From positions 6,971,001 to 7,035,000 of the forward strand of contig CM020509.1 in assembly GCA_009823395.1 (NCBI GenBank): a DNA stretch of 64,000 nt. The letters run 5' to 3'. The notes beneath the pieces were generated by a model. That model ran no database searches, had not been told where the DNA came from, and worked only from the letters and a program-made list of their open reading frames with translations. Source of the stretch: Thamnaconus septentrionalis (Eukaryota > Chordata > Actinopteri > Tetraodontiformes > Monacanthidae). How positions within the stretch are numbered: the stretch's first letter is position 1; each line of letters starts with the position of its first letter. Of this stretch, positions 36,528-46,882 are shown one piece after another. The position numbers were made by a program, and so were the translations under genes.

Positions 36528-37155
36528 AGGGTTTTTTTTTTATTAGAACTGGATTTCAACACAGGAAGGTTTATTTATGTATTTTTGTATTTATTTGTTT
36601 ATTTATTAATTAACTTCAGAGTTTAAGATTCCAGGTTTTGCCTTTGGCTGCACAAAACTGTTTTTTCTGGGCCCTTTAACTGGCGGCTACAACTCGAAGC
36701 GTTCCTCCTGGCTCCTGTGTAATTGTTCCAATATTTCCGTGTCTCGGAACGGATATTTATGTGGATCGGAGTGCTGAGACCGTGCACGTCGTCCTGAGTT
36801 TGTGAATGGGAACTTGCAAGTCGTGTTTAGCTCTCGCTGCCCTCTCGAAACCGAAGCCAAAGGCCAAAGTTTATGAAGTTGGAGTTTGCGTAGGCCAGTG
36901 TGTGATTTCTTTACGGCGGCTGTGTAAACAAAAGACGCGACTCGAGTCTCCTTTCCACGCAGGCTGGATCCAGCAGCCAGGCGCTCTTTAAGTTCACAGC
37001 AACAACCTTTTTTTTCCCTTTCCGCTTCCCCTTTTATCTTCCTACTGTAGCAGCTAGCCAGCTCGCTAGCCCGCTCCAGGGCCAGAACCTATGAAATTGT
37101 TTGTGGGAGGCTTGGGGCTTGTAGAATATCTTTTTTTTCTCTCTCTCTCTTTCAG

Positions 37156-37237
37156 CAATGGCAAAGAACTTTTATACGCTTCCACTAAAATAGCAGAGAG
37201 GCTGCATATGGAAGTCATTTACCTTTAGCGGGTGGAG
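37156..37237 (+). other. exon-like segment in intron 4 (candidate poison exon)
   Basis: An unusually strong acceptor (about 25 pyrimidines ending ttcag at 37151-37155) is followed 82 bp later by a consensus donor (gtgagt at 37238). Read in the slit3 frame (split codon CT+C, Leu), it is open for 23 codons and then meets TAG at 37226-37228, 9 bp before the donor. Its length is not a multiple of three. It shows no LRR or other domain. If included, it would truncate Slit3 after three LRRs and probably trigger nonsense-mediated decay. It could equally be an unused pseudo-exon. Confidence 0.35.
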
Positions 37238-37562
37238 GTGAGTCTGACGGGGAGAGTAGCCTCGATCGAGATAAAACTCACAAGCTTCCTGTGACCCGTT
37301 TACTCCGGCCGGTCGGTGGGAAGGAAAACAAATCAAAACAAAACAAACGAGGCCCGTTGTGAGTCGTGACGTGTTGCAATTAAGGATTACGGACGTAGAG
37401 CCGGTGCCGGCTGCGTGTCTTTCCGCACAATGTGGCGGCTAAATGTGTATACATAGATTAGTAATGTGTGTCTCTGCTGGCGTCGGCATATTTGCCTCAG
37501 TGTTTGCTCACATCCTTCATTTGTTTGTACATGTCTGCTCATATGCACGTCTCTGGGTCTCT

Positions 37563-37564
<2 letters not shown>

Positions 37565-37598
<34 letters not shown>
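37565..37598. repeat. (TG)n microsatellite
   Basis: Perfect TG tract of about 17 units, ending in an alternating GC-rich purine-pyrimidine stretch (about 37596-37606). Confidence 0.95.
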
Positions 37599-37600
<2 letters not shown>

Positions 37601-37726
37601 ACGCGCAAGTCCTCCGCAGCTTGATGCGCGTCCAAATGCATTCAGACGTTGTTTGTTTAATCAGAATTTAGGTTTACATGGGAAGGCTAATCGAAAGCAG
37701 GCCGCACTCTCTCCCTGGAAAAGCTC

Positions 37727-37813
37727 GGTCGGGGGTGGGGGCGGGGGGATGGAGGGGTGGAGGGGTGGAGGAGGGGAGGGGGATGGAGGGGTGGAGGGGT
37801 GGAGGAGGGAGGT
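37727..37813. repeat. G-rich minisatellite, quadruplex-prone
   Basis: Repeated ggatggagggg/tggagggg units. A block of about 40 bp is present twice, and the + strand has many runs of three to six G. This is classic intramolecular G-quadruplex potential in the nascent intron RNA as well as the DNA. Confidence 0.9.
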
Positions 37814-38087
37814 ATAAAGCGAGCGGCGGGAGACAATAGAGTCGTAGATCCCGCGTTTCAGTTACAGCTCGATGACAACAGGCGCTGTTTTGTGCATCGT
37901 TACTTTTTCCACTCTCGCCGGCTACTGATCTCTCTTTGATTTGCACTTTGATTTTTTTTTTTCATTTCCCCGCCTCTAGAGAGCCGTTTCAGATGATGTG
38001 ATGTGGCCACACTTGTGTATCTGTTTGGTGGGTGTGTGCGTGTGCGTATTGATGATTTCCAGCAGTAATAGCTCGGTGAAGCCGTAA

Positions 38088-38089
<2 letters not shown>

Positions 38090-38138
<49 letters not shown>
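38090..38138. repeat. (CA)n microsatellite
   Basis: Perfect CA tract of about 24 units in intron 4. Confidence 0.97.
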
Positions 38139-38142
<4 letters not shown>

Positions 38143-38672
38143 AGAGTTCGATTTCGCAGTAGCAAAATCTGAATCAGCAACTGGGGGGTGACAAACACTG
38201 TCGCACGTTATTCCGAAGAAATCTGATTCTGTTTTTTCTGTATTTTCTTGTCATTGAACCTCAGTGGGAAAAGCCCTCTGATAGCTATTTGGCAGTTTCA
38301 GCGTCTTGTGGCTCAGCGACGTGCAAACCGGCGCTGAAAGCTTCGGCAGGTGGGACGCAAGTCAGTCAACACACCAGGACCAGCTCGGTGCTCCGTGTGT
38401 GTCCACTTGTGAGCCCTGTGCGCAACCATTCATGGGTGAAACACTATTCACAAAAATGAAGTCACTGTTGGAGCGATGCCGGGGCCGCGCTATATGATTT
38501 TATTCAGCGTTATTGCCTGCAATGCGGAACCGGGTGCGTGAAGCAGCACATGTTCCGAATCTTTCGTTTGGCAAAATTTCCGCTTTTTATGCCTTTTTTG
38601 CGTAGTTTTCCTGTTATTTTTATTTGGTTTTATGGCGTTGGTTAGCGACGGAGAATAAACGGAGGTGTTTGT

Positions 38673-38674
<2 letters not shown>

Positions 38675-38714
<40 letters not shown>

Positions 38715-38868
38715 TGCTTGTCCAATTTGTACGTTGTGGGAGGTCTGCATAGTTACCGCGCTCATTGTTGTCCATTATTATGGCTGCACGAGTTGGAACT
38801 GGCTAATGTCGCACACGTGTAGGTGTCTAGAGACTTGTGCGTTTGTGTGTGTGTGTGTGTGTGTGTGT
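38675..38868. repeat. two (TG)n tracts
   Basis: TG tracts at about 38675-38713 and 38842-38868 are separated by about 130 bp of unique DNA. They oppose the CA tract 540 bp upstream. Confidence 0.93.
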
Positions 38869-39619
38869 CAGGCTGGTGATTTATGCTGTTTAAGTAAAGT
38901 CTGATTGTTACAAATGAACTCTAGTTGTCGGTATTCCTTTGGTGCAATCAGTCAGCGTGCAGATCGACCAGCAAACAGCCTCCGCATGCCACGCTCTGCA
39001 CGCACACACGCACACAAATGCACAATAACACAAACACACACACACACACACACACCAGCTCCATGTGCTGCTGACACACATACACACTCACAGCAGCTCT
39101 GCTCTGCGTCTCCTCGCGGCCTCATCAATCTGAACCTCCCATCAAACACATTCTTGCAGCTCGTGCGGTTGTCGCCGCGTCGCTCCGCCACCGTGTTCTC
39201 AATCTCGTCGGGAGTCTTCCAGCTCCCCGGTACCGTTGCCTCACGCCTGAGGTCTGACACGGTGTGTCGGCTCCCTCCTCAAGGAACCAGCCGCTGAAAG
39301 AAGAATCCGTATTTTTCCCCGCGTGAAATCTTCTCAGCGAGTAGTTTGCGTCTTAATCGCTGGATTTGTAGAGGATGAAAAGCAAGAAAAAAAAAACCAA
39401 ACAAAATCAGCTCGGCTCTTACATGAATCGTTTTGGAAAGAAATACTCCTCCCCCTGCAGTGAGAGTGCGACTGAGCCGCACTCGTGACACCATGGCAAC
39501 ACGTCGCCCCTGAGCAGCTGACTGACTGAAGCCTGGAAGCTCTGACAGCTTCAGATGCAGGAAAAGACGAGACTCACCTTCACCTCTGGGATTTCTTGAC
39601 TCAGAACTTCCATTTGATG

Positions 39620-39700
39620 ACCCATCCAACCATCCATCCATCCATCCATCCATCCAACCAACTATTCATCCGTCCGTCCGTCCGTCCGTCCGTCCATCCA
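39620..39700. repeat. (CATC)n then (CGTC)n tetranucleotide array
   Basis: Five to six CATC units, a short break, then about six CGTC units, then CATC again. The two halves differ by a single T/A-to-G transition-like change and look like one ancestral array that has diverged. Confidence 0.92.
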
Positions 39701-40077
39701 TTCAGTGTGTGAAATACAGGGGAGGTCCCATTACACCATTGAAAGCCTCAAAGCAAATCTTAAGGGGATTTTTTTTCCCCAAGTATGTAGCATTGTCTGT
39801 AGTGGTAACTCAAAATGCCTTGAAGATCTTGTCTAATATTGATTTTTAAAAAATATTATATATCCTGTGTCCTGTGTGTAACAACCAGGGACACCACCAA
39901 ATATTGACGGGTATTTCGCAGTCTGCATCCATCCATGCGTCCAGTTTTTGATTCACACCTCTCCGCAGTTTTGTCTGTCGTGCAGCTGTCAAGCTTTCTG
40001 GGGGACCAGGAGGACCAGCGCAGCCAAGGGGAGTTTTAACGTTCGAAGCAATGACGAGAATGACGAGTGGCGGGGGT

Positions 40078-40098
40078 GGGGGGGGGGGGGGGGGGGGG
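40078..40098 (+). repeat. G21 homopolymer
   Basis: An uninterrupted run of 21 G. It has strong quadruplex potential and is a likely place for length error in the assembly. Confidence 0.95.
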
Positions 40099-40227
40099 TG
40101 GAGTGGAGACTCAGCAAAAGCAGAGCGGGACGGTCGGCCACATGAGAAGTGATGGATGCAGGCTTCCTATAAATACCGAACGCCGCAGAAGCCACTTAAA
40201 AAAAACCTGCTGGGATGTATTTATGCA

Positions 40228-40229
<2 letters not shown>

Positions 40230-40264
<35 letters not shown>
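40230..40264. repeat. (CA)n microsatellite
   Basis: Perfect CA tract of about 17 units in intron 4. Confidence 0.97.
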
Positions 40265-40267
<3 letters not shown>

Positions 40268-40660
40268 GGCTGCGGCACCCACACACACGCTGTTATGTAA
40301 CGGCTCGGGGCTCCACCTGTTGCTTCGTCCCTTTAACGCCGGCATTTTTACTTTTTCTGCAGTTTTACGACGGCCGAACGCGTCTTTGAGCCTCGGCCGC
40401 GTTTGCCACGACACGTACGTTTACTGCCCTTAACCCCTCCCCCGCCTCAGAGAGAGGCCGACTTCTCTGGTGGGAGGGGGGAAGTGTAATTTACCAAAAC
40501 CTACCAGAGGAGACGGTTTACTCGAAGGCTTAGAAACATAATTAAAGAGGCTGTAAAGCCGTGCGGGTCTGTGCATATTGTTCACATCAAGATACAAACA
40601 CCAGGGTTTATTTTGTTTGAGTTGAGAGTTCTTCTCATGGCTGCGGTTGCACATCTTTGC

Positions 40661-40664
<4 letters not shown>

Positions 40665-40724
<60 letters not shown>
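40665..40724. repeat. (TG)n microsatellite
   Basis: Perfect TG tract of about 29 units, followed by a short GA-rich patch. It is one of the longest dinucleotide tracts in the window. Confidence 0.97.
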
Positions 40725-40725
<1 letters not shown>

Positions 40726-41571
40726 AGTGAGAGAGAGACGCGGAGCATTAGCTGGTGTGTTTGCGCTAGCGGGAGCTAAATAAGCAATGCAGGAATGTGC
40801 ATTTTTTGTGCGTGTTTAAAACAAAGTAATGTGAAACCGTGAAATTATCCTCCTCCCTCCCCCGTCCTTTGCTCATATCACTAGTACAACTTTTTTTTTT
40901 TTTTTTTTTACATTTCTTTCCGTCCCCACTGCACCCCACGCTCCCTCTCTCTGTTTATTTGTGCTGTTTTTTAAGTGGGAGCATCTGCTTTCTTGCACTC
41001 GTAACTGTGTGTACGGGGTTTGTGTGCAGGCATGTCCCGGGGAGGTATGTGCACTCCGCCGAGCACCCCCCCTCCTTCCGACCCCACTCCCACCGCCTTT
41101 CTGCCCTCAGCCGCCGCAGCCTTTATTTGTGCGTCCGAAAGCTAAATGTGACGGTTGTGTTTTCAGTTGAGGGAGAGCAAACCGGGTTGGCTGAAGCGGC
41201 GCGATCTGTTTTTCCAGGAACGGGGGGAGGAAATGAAGGCTCATTGTGAGTCGCGAGTCCCTGTGTGCGCTCAGCTGCAAGCACTTGTTGTCACTTGAGT
41301 TCTGGTCACTTTAACGAGCGTGGCGTCACATCGCTGGTTGAAAAGGCCCCGCGGCCTTCTGGGAGTGCCGGCATGCGTGCGATAATGGTTTCCGTTCCAG
41401 TCGGAGACAATAGGCTCCCCTGCCCGCTAATTTGTAGCTCTGCTCTGTCAGGCCACAGCTGACACAGTCTTCAAAAAGGATGAAAATGTACTGAATTCCA
41501 CATCCAGTCAGGCTCCTTTGAGCTTTGACATAAATGTGAAGCAAGGCCGGCAGGAAGTAACTGTAGGCCTA

Positions 41572-41602
41572 GCTAGTGCTAAAGAGATTAGCCTGGGTGC
41601 CG
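41572..41602 (+). repeat. dispersed short repeat, copy 3
   Basis: Third copy of the 31-bp core described at 34283. It is preceded by 'caggaagta', which recurs in reverse complement at about 50498-50525. Confidence 0.45.
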
Positions 41603-43072
41603 TAATAGTTGCATTTCATTTTTGTAAATAGAACAGTTCCCATATTAAAGGAACAATAAAAAACGAAATGCTTTTTCATTGTGGACGTTGTGTTTTGGCT
41701 TTTCCTCCCAGTTGGTTTTGAGTTGAATTGGCGGTGACATGCAATAATATAGCTGCTCTGCCCAAAAGGAAGCTGTTGTTGCTCAAACTGTTGTTAACTA
41801 GCTCAAGCGGTAGTGGAATGATCTGATTGTTTTGCTTTAAAATGCGCTTGAAAGATTTAGATGCGTTTGTATCTAAATGTATGTGTCTTAACAGGACTTG
41901 AGTCCTTTTCAAGATGGATCTGTAAAACAAATGGACTTGGGAAACATTCCATGTTGCACACAAGGTTAGCTAAAGCTTTCCCTTGTGAACGCCTTTCATG
42001 AGTTCTTGTCAAGGAAACAACGAATGATGCCACATTTTACATCATTATCCCTCTTTGCAAACGACGTTAAATCAGTGTCGCAGGGGGGAGATTTGATTGT
42101 TACACAATCCATTCCGGTTATTGAAGCCAGTCATTCTTTGAAACCACGTTGACGCTCTCAACGTAACCAAACTGAACCCCGTGTGACTCATGTAAAGATT
42201 GTCACGGCGCGAAAGGTCGCCTGGCTCTGTGCCCGCCGCGTGTTTAAAGCGGAGAAAACGCTTATGAGGCCGAAAGAAACCCACAAAATGAGGCTGGAAG
42301 TGGCGCTCCCCCCTATATCAAGTCATGAGATCACCTCAGAACTCCCAGGCTGAAGCTATAAATAAATCTCAGCGCTTGATACTTTTTTCTTTTTTTTTCT
42401 TTTCTTTTTTTACGATAATAACGCCATCTACCTCTGGCCAAGTCGTATAATTTGGGAAACGCTACACCACTGTGGTGAGATGCATCAAGCTCCGACTTTT
42501 GCCAACATTAAGTGGTTGTAACATAATGTACATTGCGGCGAGATGGATGAATATAACAATGCAGAAATATGTGACAGAAATAATAATGACAAAAAAAAAG
42601 CCCTCTGGGAGTGGGCTGTGACTAAGGGGGGTTTTATTTTCAGCTCAAACTGCCGTCTGGTTAAACTGCGGGCCGCATACCAGGTTCTTCAAAACCACAA
42701 ATTTACTTCTCCATCAAGTGGGAGAAGTTGTAACCTTACAAGAGTCAAATTAAGTGGTGATATTTTTCCTTTTCTGGATTGAAATTGCGCATGGCGTCCT
42801 CGAGTTTTAATCCCCTCAGCAACAAAACCCCTAAAGCTCTCGCAAATGGAATAAGGAAGAAATGTTCATTCGATTGGAGTGAAGAAAGGCCACAAATTTG
42901 ATGACTTTGCTGACTTTTTGTTTTCGCCAAGCCAACGGAAACAGAATTAGCTGGAGGAAGGTGGCTGCGACTAACCGGGCAGCAGTTGTGTGGGAGGACA
43001 AGACCCCACAGACACACTCCAGTATTTGTGACATATGGTTGAAAAAAACCAAAAAAAAAACCACTTGCGACA

Positions 43073-43240
43073 TACAGTATGTCACAAAAGTGAGTACACC
43101 CCTCACAAAACTGCAAATATTTAATTATCTATTTTCATGAGACAACACAGTACAATTGCCCTGTTGCAAGCTGTACACTGACTACTTTACAAGTGTCATT
43201 TCTTTAGTGTTGTCCTATGGCAACATATAAATAAATATTT
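43073..43240. mobile_element. truncated Tc1/mariner-type MITE
   Basis: After a TA target dinucleotide (43073-43074) comes the terminal sequence 'cagtatgtcacaaaagtgag' and the 'tacacccctcac' block, which I recognise as the end of a widespread fish Tc1-like transposon. After only about 100 bp the sequence switches to the inverse orientation of the other end ('aagctgtacactgactac', then 'tagtgttgtcc', then 'aaatattt'). It then stops before the matching terminal repeat. There is no transposase, so this is a non-autonomous internal-deletion derivative that has lost its 3' terminus. Confidence 0.85.
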
Positions 43241-43890
43241 GTTATTTATCCCATTTAACTGGTGACCAATTGTTGTACAATCAGAAGCCCCAATGAGTGA
43301 ACATATAAAGACTTTATCAGGATCAGCTAATTGATAAAAGAAAAATCTTGATTGAGAGTCAGATGCCTTTTGTTCAAGTGTCCTCACCTTCAAAGAATGA
43401 GGTTTGAAAAAAAAAAGAAAAAAGACGGCTTGTAATAGCCAGACGACTCACAGCAGAACAAATAATCAGGCCGCAGGAACGGCGGCTGGTCGAGGGCGAA
43501 CACATGTTTTCTCCGGCCCCGGGGGAGGAAACGACGGCGGCGAGATCAAGAGGCCGAGACGGGAGAGAACAAATAAACGCCGGCGGTCGGCGACAGCGAG
43601 GGTCCGGCCCGAGCGAACCGGAGAGCCGGTAGCGGCGGCACCGCTCGCTGCCCGCCCGCCAAACCAGCCGACGCTTTCATGTGGCCGCGCTGGCGATGAT
43701 GTCACCGCAGGCCGCCACCCGGCTGCGCTAGCCCGCGCCTGGCTGAGTCACTGCCATGATATTTTAATTAGGGCAAACACGTGCGACCACCAAAGAGCAG
43801 CCCAGGAGCTTTGTTCCCAAAAACAAACAAAAACAAAAACAAAATTCCTTTTCTGGTTCTTGTTCTTCCGATCCGAGTTCAAATCTGTGG

Positions 43891-43990
43891 ATTGATAGAT
43901 CGATACTTTGTTGATCTCTAGGAGAAATTCACGTTTACAACAAAGGAAATCGCGAATGAAAAGCATGCAATGTGCTTAACTATAGTATAA
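43891..43990 (-). mobile_element. non-LTR retrotransposon 3' tail fragment
   Basis: The series 'gatagatcgatactttgttg', then 'atctctaggagaaattcacg', then 'tttacaacaaagg' is a diverged form of the tail shared by many fish non-LTR elements ('gatactttattgatcc' plus 'aggaaattca'). Strand is inferred from the usual orientation of such tails. No reverse transcriptase remains, so this is a 5'-truncated copy. Confidence 0.6.
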
Positions 43991-44354
43991 AGATAGATAA
44001 AAGTACACAATATGATACAAATAACTTAAAAATAAAATAAGAAATAAAGTTTTACGCTTGCATGTACGTTTGCTAGTTTATTCGTAGTCCAACCAATCAA
44101 ATTGACTATTTCCTGCCTTAGTGGGAAGTAAAAGAGGGAGCTCTGCTCTCCTCCTGCGCCTGCCGTCGGACTCCCAGTCATGTCAGTTTTACGGCCTGGT
44201 TCTGGAAGTCCAGTCTTCCTGGTTTCCTGGTTTTCCTGCCGGAAGAGTAAAACTCGGCCTGTCTCTCCTCAAGCAAACGCATCGTCTGTTCTTTATAAGG
44301 TGCTGCAGAAATGCTGCAGAGGAGCTGCTACTGACAAGAGCATGAACACACTCC

Positions 44355-44358
<4 letters not shown>

Positions 44359-44396
<38 letters not shown>
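44359..44396. repeat. (CA)n microsatellite
   Basis: Perfect CA tract of about 19 units in intron 4. Confidence 0.96.
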
Positions 44397-46773
44397 GCCC
44401 TGACAGGGTGCTCGCTGACCCGGCCGTAACACACACACACACGCTCCGTCTGTGTGTGTCGGTGTTGCCGCGCGTTGTTCCTGCGCCGGCCGTGCCAGAC
44501 ACAGAGCGCTCGTCGGCCGTGTGTGTGCGTGTGTGTCAGCCAAGCGGCAACATGGAATCATGGGAAATGATGTCAGTGCACGAGCCCATGCCCAACCCCA
44601 TTAAGTAATCCAGTTAAACTAAGTAACCCCCCCACCCCCATTTTGTTCAGAGCATTAAAATAATTAGACTTGTTGCGGACTTGCTGTTTTATTTGTCAGA
44701 GTTCCTCTTGTGTGTTTTCTGCTTCATTTGGGTCTGATTGTTTTGTTTTTTTATCTCTTTTTTTCGATTCTGGCTGTCTTGTCCTCTCACCCGTCGCTCC
44801 TCTCTCGGGCATATTTGACATTTCTTCCGTGTTTTGCCGTGGCGATTTGAGTTACGGCAACATGTGGCTCCCATTAGGAGCCTTTGTAGTGTTAGAAAGT
44901 GCCAAGCGCAGGGCGGAGGGGGCGGGGAGTGCGGGGGACACATGCAGGCACATCCCCAGGAATCTGCGGTACATGTGGCTGCAGCCTTTTCTCAAAAGGT
45001 GTCAAGGCACCGGTGGAGGAAAATGAGGTTTTGGGCGTCTGGCCTTGTCTTCCGATGAAGTGACGGTATTAAAGCTTCACCTTTAGGAGTGTTTTTATTA
45101 GTGGATGATCTCTTCTTTTTCTCGCTTTTATGAAAAAGGTGCAAATGCTTCACGCTTCACAGAAGAGTCGGGTCAGCAGTCCGTCACTGCAGCAGAATAA
45201 AATTCTTTGCTGGGATCGGACACGCTTGGCAAAAGAAGCAGCGCCTGATGTTTGTTATTCGACTGAGGTCGATTCCGCCAAACACTTGCAAGTTAAGCCA
45301 TCAGCCATTAACGCCGTCAATCTGAACGTTCGTCCCCCCACAGTGACCCGGACCGCGGAGACTCATTATCCAAGCCCCTCCCCCCTCCTCCGAGTCGCTT
45401 GACAAAAACAAATGGACTCGGAATTAAACGGAACAAACTGTCCCGCCAACATCCTTAAAATTCGTCCGGGGCCGTCGGCTGGACGTTCTTCGTTCTTCGT
45501 TCTGCTCGGAAAGTTTGATGAGGACGACGAGGCCGTCGCTGTTTACGTCTCGCATTCGTGCGACCGCCGTCGCGGAGAGAGCCTCCATCGGAATGTTTTT
45601 TGGATGTGTTGTTTATCGGTCAGCCAGCCACGAGTGCAACTTGATTCTTCCCTGACTCTGAGGAATTATTTTGTTTTCGTGCAAGATAAGGAGAGAGTCT
45701 GCAGTCGCAGTGGTGGCAGTATGGAATGGTTTCTACGCTCCCGCCATCCCATTCCTTGAAGTGTCTCACGGCACAAATCACCTCACCTTTGACGGAGCAA
45801 GCGAAGGACTTTTACACATCCTGGTTTTTCCCCCATGACATCTGCTAATTAAGAAACAAATAAGGTTGAAGGTTGCAGCGTATTTCCCACCCGTGAATCT
45901 CGTCCAGCTGCTCCCAGAAGTTCACCGTGGCCTCCGTCGAGTCGGGAGCGGCCTGTAAATCACAAAGGTCGTCTCGCCGCCGATCGCCCTCCGCGCTTCG
46001 CAGGCGCCAGCCGTCAGACAGCCGGCGGAGGGCGGCGAGTCGAGAGGGCGTCGCCGATGCCCCGGCCTCGCCAGCACAAAGCATTGTGGGAAGGCAGCGA
46101 GGCGGGGTGCGACTTAACGCCGAGCCACCGCAGATATTCCCCCTGATTTATGCGCGTCCTCACATACGTCTGCAAGTTGGTGTGTATTTCATGTGGCTTC
46201 CCTTTGTGCGTGCGTGTGTGCGTGTGTGTGTGCGTGACAGAAGGGACATTAAGTAATGGAGAGCCATCAGTGCTGTGGTCTGAGGGTGCTCTGATTCCAA
46301 TTAACAGTGTCCCGAGCGCACACAGAGAAACACACTCAAATACTGACACAAACACGCACAAAAAAACACAAACCTTCTTGGAACATTCTGGACCCGTTAG
46401 ACACAACAACAAAACCGTGCTGACAAGTCAACAGTTTAACATTATCGCGGTGATGAAAACAAAGCGTGTGTTGTCAAAGGACGAAGTCGGATTTGAAGAA
46501 AGGGGGAAAGTGCAGTTTGTTGTTTATGACACAGAAGCTCCATTTGGAACAACAGCAACAACAGTGTGGACAAAACAGACCGACATCGTCTCATTCTGCT
46601 TCCTCATTTTTCGACACGGGAAACGCTTCCATACGTCAGATTTACAGATCGCCAGGTCGTCAACAGTTTCACTTCGCTTCAGCACCGTTACACACTTCCT
46701 GTTGGAAGGTGGACATTGCTATGAAGATGATATGCCTGTGAAGGTTCTCAGTCATCCAGGTCATCCTAATGTA

Positions 46774-46882
46774 AAAGGGTTGAGTTAAGACAACTGGACT
46801 GGTTTTGCTGTCTTCAAGACACACAGAGTAAAAGCATCTTCAAGAAGAACAAAACCAGTCTGCCTGTCTCAACTTAACCCTT
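46774..46882. repeat. long imperfect inverted repeat
   Basis: Arms at about 46774-46815 and 46843-46882 are imperfect reverse complements ('aagggttgagtt' against 'aacttaaccctt'; 'gactggttttg' against 'caaaaccagtc'). The loop holds two 'cttcaaga' copies. The motif 'ggttctcagtcatccaggtc' just upstream occurs with this palindrome in a common fish repeat, so it is probably a mobile-element fragment. The RNA would fold into a stem of about 35-40 bp. Confidence 0.75.

Larger units (their letters stand above)
29811..37155 (+). other. slit3: slit3 intron 4, first part
   Basis: Intronic, with no exon 5 found. It contains a TG tract at about 30023-30047, a MITE-like segment near 30.8 kb, CA tracts at 31652-31698, about 33103-33160 and about 35220-35244, and a TG tract at about 32909-32933. 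A (GGAC)n run is at about 32860-32879, with a C run near 33460. Two copies of a short dispersed repeat lie at 34283 and 36497. ATTA-rich, CNE-like stretches lie at about 31785-31860 and 34765-34850. Open frames here look like chance frames. Confidence 0.85.
37238..43072 (+). other. slit3: slit3 intron 4, second part
   Basis: Intronic. It is rich in tandem repeats: TG at 37565-37598, a G-rich minisatellite at 37727-37813, CA at 38090-38138, TG at about 38675-38713 and 38842-38868, and CA at about 39030-39055. It also has tetranucleotides at 39620-39700, a G21 run at 40078-40098, CA at 40230-40264, TG at 40665-40724 and T18 at about 40890-40908. A third dispersed-repeat copy is at 41572. No exon matching the next Slit LRR was seen. 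Confidence 0.85.
43241..46773 (+). other. slit3: slit3 intron 4, third part
   Basis: Intronic. Apart from a LINE tail, CA tracts at about 44359-44396 and 44429-44443 and TG/CA patches near 44450-44540 and 46200-46230, it is mostly unique DNA. A GC- and CpG-rich stretch at about 43480-43760 stands out from its surroundings but shows no exon. Confidence 0.8.

Noticed and set aside
45300..45420. 'ccccacag' followed by an open stretch as possible slit3 exon 5
   Set aside because: The translation does not resemble a Slit LRR and lacks the expected 72-bp donor.
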